A stretch of DNA of 64,000 nt, taken from Antennarius striatus (lineage: Eukaryota; Chordata; Actinopteri; Lophiiformes; Antennariidae). Below the pieces are notes generated by a model. The model saw only the letters and a program-made list of their open reading frames with translations. It was not told the DNA's origin and made no database searches. The position numbers and the translations under genes were made by a program. The stretch spans positions 15,261,001-15,325,000 of the forward strand of contig NC_090780.1 of NCBI RefSeq assembly GCF_040054535.1, given 5' to 3'. This document shows, in pieces, positions 62,384-64,000 of the stretch (the first letter of the stretch is position 1; every line of letters begins with the position of its first letter).

Positions 62384-63429
62384 ACAGATGATGTTCCGCG
62401 TTTGGGTGACTTGATCACATCAATGTGCTTTGGCGTCAACAGTTACTCTGCATTATGAACAAGCAGCATTCACAATGGGAAAAAACTAGAAGACTGAGGT
62501 TCTGTGCAAATGTCTCAGAAATGGTTTCTTTACTTGAGCAAAGTTGAAACACAACTGTTGAGTAGATAGTTTAGATTTTAAGGGAGAAGAATTTCAAAGT
62601 GGTATATTCTTTTGACAGAAAGCTTTCCATTTCTTTTGTCAGTTTAACAAAATTAAATATTGACTCACCAACTTCACACCATGACTGACAACTACAGTAA
62701 ACCCTATAGGGTTCATCCGTTCATATTTGTCCATATTTAAATAAGCACCACTCCTTGCAGGGTTTGGATGAGAAGATAAACACTCAAGTCGAGTGTAACC
62801 AGCAAACCTTAGCCTAGCAAAGTTTACTGGTTAACATGAGAAAGAATGCTTTTCTTTTCCTCACTTTTCTTTTTTATTTATTTATTTTTTTAGTCTTCAA
62901 TTTTTTAGTTGTGTGTGTTACACAAAATTAAAAGCATCACTCAAATAGTGAGACATGACAGAAGTCAGTGGATCACCAGCATCATTGGGATACATCTGAG
63001 CACCATGGATGTATTCATGGAAATCCGTTTAACAGTGTCAGTGATATTTCAGCATGGATCAAACCAAACAACATTACTGCCTAGCAAAACATCAACATGG
63101 CTGAAATCTCCACATGAAGAAGCGTGCAACTTTTCCAACATGGGTATTTTGGTTATATGGTTTCAGTGTTTTGCACCAAACAATATTAGCTGGTATCATC
63201 AGCAGTTCATTGATGATTGCTTTTTGAACATTCTTACCCAATGTTATATGTGCTACAGTCAGCACCCGGTATCTGTCAACCAAGGATCCACCTCAGATGT
63301 GTTAACCCCTGGTGTTCTGCAGCCACACAGTGTACTTGGTGTTTTTCTGTGCAGCGGTGTGGCCACCCAAGATACAGTCCTGCATGGATCTATGGCCTGT
63401 ATGAATACAGAAACACTTAAAGGATAAGG

Positions 63430-64000
63430 TGTGGCAGATGGATTCAGAGCAGTTGCTTTTGATTCTCCGTAATCTGAGTCATTCTCTTGTAGAAAAGTCA
63501 AAAGCAGCACGATGTTTATCCATCTTCAAAAAGCTTCTATAGTTCCAACTGGCTGGTGAGGACTAAATGTTCTTCATCACACCCGATTAACAACATATCA
63601 GGTATCAAAACTCATATGTTCCTTTGTACTTTCAGTGAATCTATTGAATAAAATAAAACATGGAGAGCCAGTTTCTCAAAGAGTAACTTAAGAGTGACGC
63701 CCTGTTAATCCTTTCAAGTGCGTTGACTCGACCAAACAATTACTGGTGTTTTATCATGTAGGAGGACATCATATAATGGCAGTAATCCAATATATCCAAA
63801 CTTTCTTGTGTCATCAACTCACTCTGGGCTCTGAAACTTTAGCTTGAGGTTGCTCCCTCTTATGCAACAGTTAAGATAGTGTAGATTGGTTTCAGGTTAT
63901 TTTAGAGGAGATTATGGGAACGGCAAAGACTAATTCCTGGAACTCTTTTCATTTCCTTCCAGAACATGGGTGGAAATACTTTGTCAAAAACATCCTAATA
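63430..64000. other. No feature recognised at right edge
   Basis: Unique-looking AT-rich sequence upstream of the protease pseudogene. A minus-strand run of hydrophobic codons near 63,490-63,510 (LLLTFL) could be a relic of a signal-peptide exon, but this is weak. Confidence 0.3.

Larger units (their letters stand above)
59250..63379 (-). pseudogene. Trypsin-like (S1) serine protease pseudogene, 4 exon remnants
   Basis: Four minus-strand exon remnants follow chymotrypsin-fold order. About 63,379-63,215: ILGGHTAAQKNTKYTVWLQN (activation end), then, after a frameshift, DRYRVLTVAHI with the catalytic His. 62,051-61,913: MTVAGDCIINTFEGTEQ and NADIILIK with the catalytic Asp, clean splice sites. 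60,911-60,652: a frameshift at the LPLPRQVTGVV segment, then TVTVPIVSTARCNSSESF and TGGKDACK with the Asp189 equivalent. From 59,413: GDSGVLRVCGRHVYEVVSW, catalytic Ser present but GGP changed to GVL, ending PGV plus a premature TAA, with the usual C-terminal helix decayed downstream. Several disulfide cysteines are lost (AHI for AHC). The exon phases match trypsin/granzyme-type genes. A signal-peptide exon may have lain near 63,500 but is not supported. No active protein is expected. Confidence 0.88.

Noticed and set aside
62909-63427. 172-codon plus-strand open frame, the second-longest in the window
   Set aside because: It lies antisense to the first exon of the protease pseudogene, has no recognisable domain and no splice or promoter context.

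Overview
The window looks like ordinary nuclear DNA of a teleost fish, probably a percomorph. It has vertebrate GT-AG split genes, very dense CA/GT/GA microsatellites, tRNA-derived SINEs of teleost type, a MITE with clear terminal inverted repeats, and RTE-like LINE copies. No prokaryotic, organellar or viral gene was seen.

Layout, left to right. From 1 to about 22.6 kb there are no recognisable exons, only repeats, microsatellites and unclassified AT-rich DNA. This is best read as part of the first intron of an acap3-like ArfGAP gene, whose first coding exon lies on the minus strand at 22,600-22,646. Head-to-head with it, across about 1.2 kb holding two perfect CRE palindromes, starts pusl1 (tRNA pseudouridine synthase-like 1, plus strand, 8 exons, 302 aa). 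pusl1 ends tail-to-tail with ddx19 (mRNA-export DEAD-box helicase, minus strand, 12 exons, 488 aa). Both were assembled exon by exon with every phase matching. From 40.58 to 43.76 kb lies a decayed RTE-like LINE with target-site duplications and a nested SINE. A second, 5'-truncated copy sits in pusl1 intron 4. From 44 to 53.7 kb there is gene-free DNA with long microsatellites.

From 53.7 to 57 kb lies camk2n1 (CaMKII inhibitor, minus strand, two coding exons, 80 aa, about 1.65 kb 3' UTR). Its C-terminal tail differs from the mammalian proteins. From 59.25 to 63.4 kb, on the minus strand, are four exons of a trypsin-like S1 serine protease broken by frameshifts, a premature stop and loss of conserved residues. 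This is a pseudogene.

The genes do not form one pathway. They are separate housekeeping genes (pusl1, ddx19), an Arf regulator and a signalling inhibitor. The divergent acap3-pusl1 pair matches the human 1p36.33 arrangement. I found no convincing new biological system. The items most worth a second look are the camk2n1 tail, the protease pseudogene, the CRE pair, the nested and TSD-bounded retroelements, and an unclassified repeat family shared by the left end and pusl1 intron 4.
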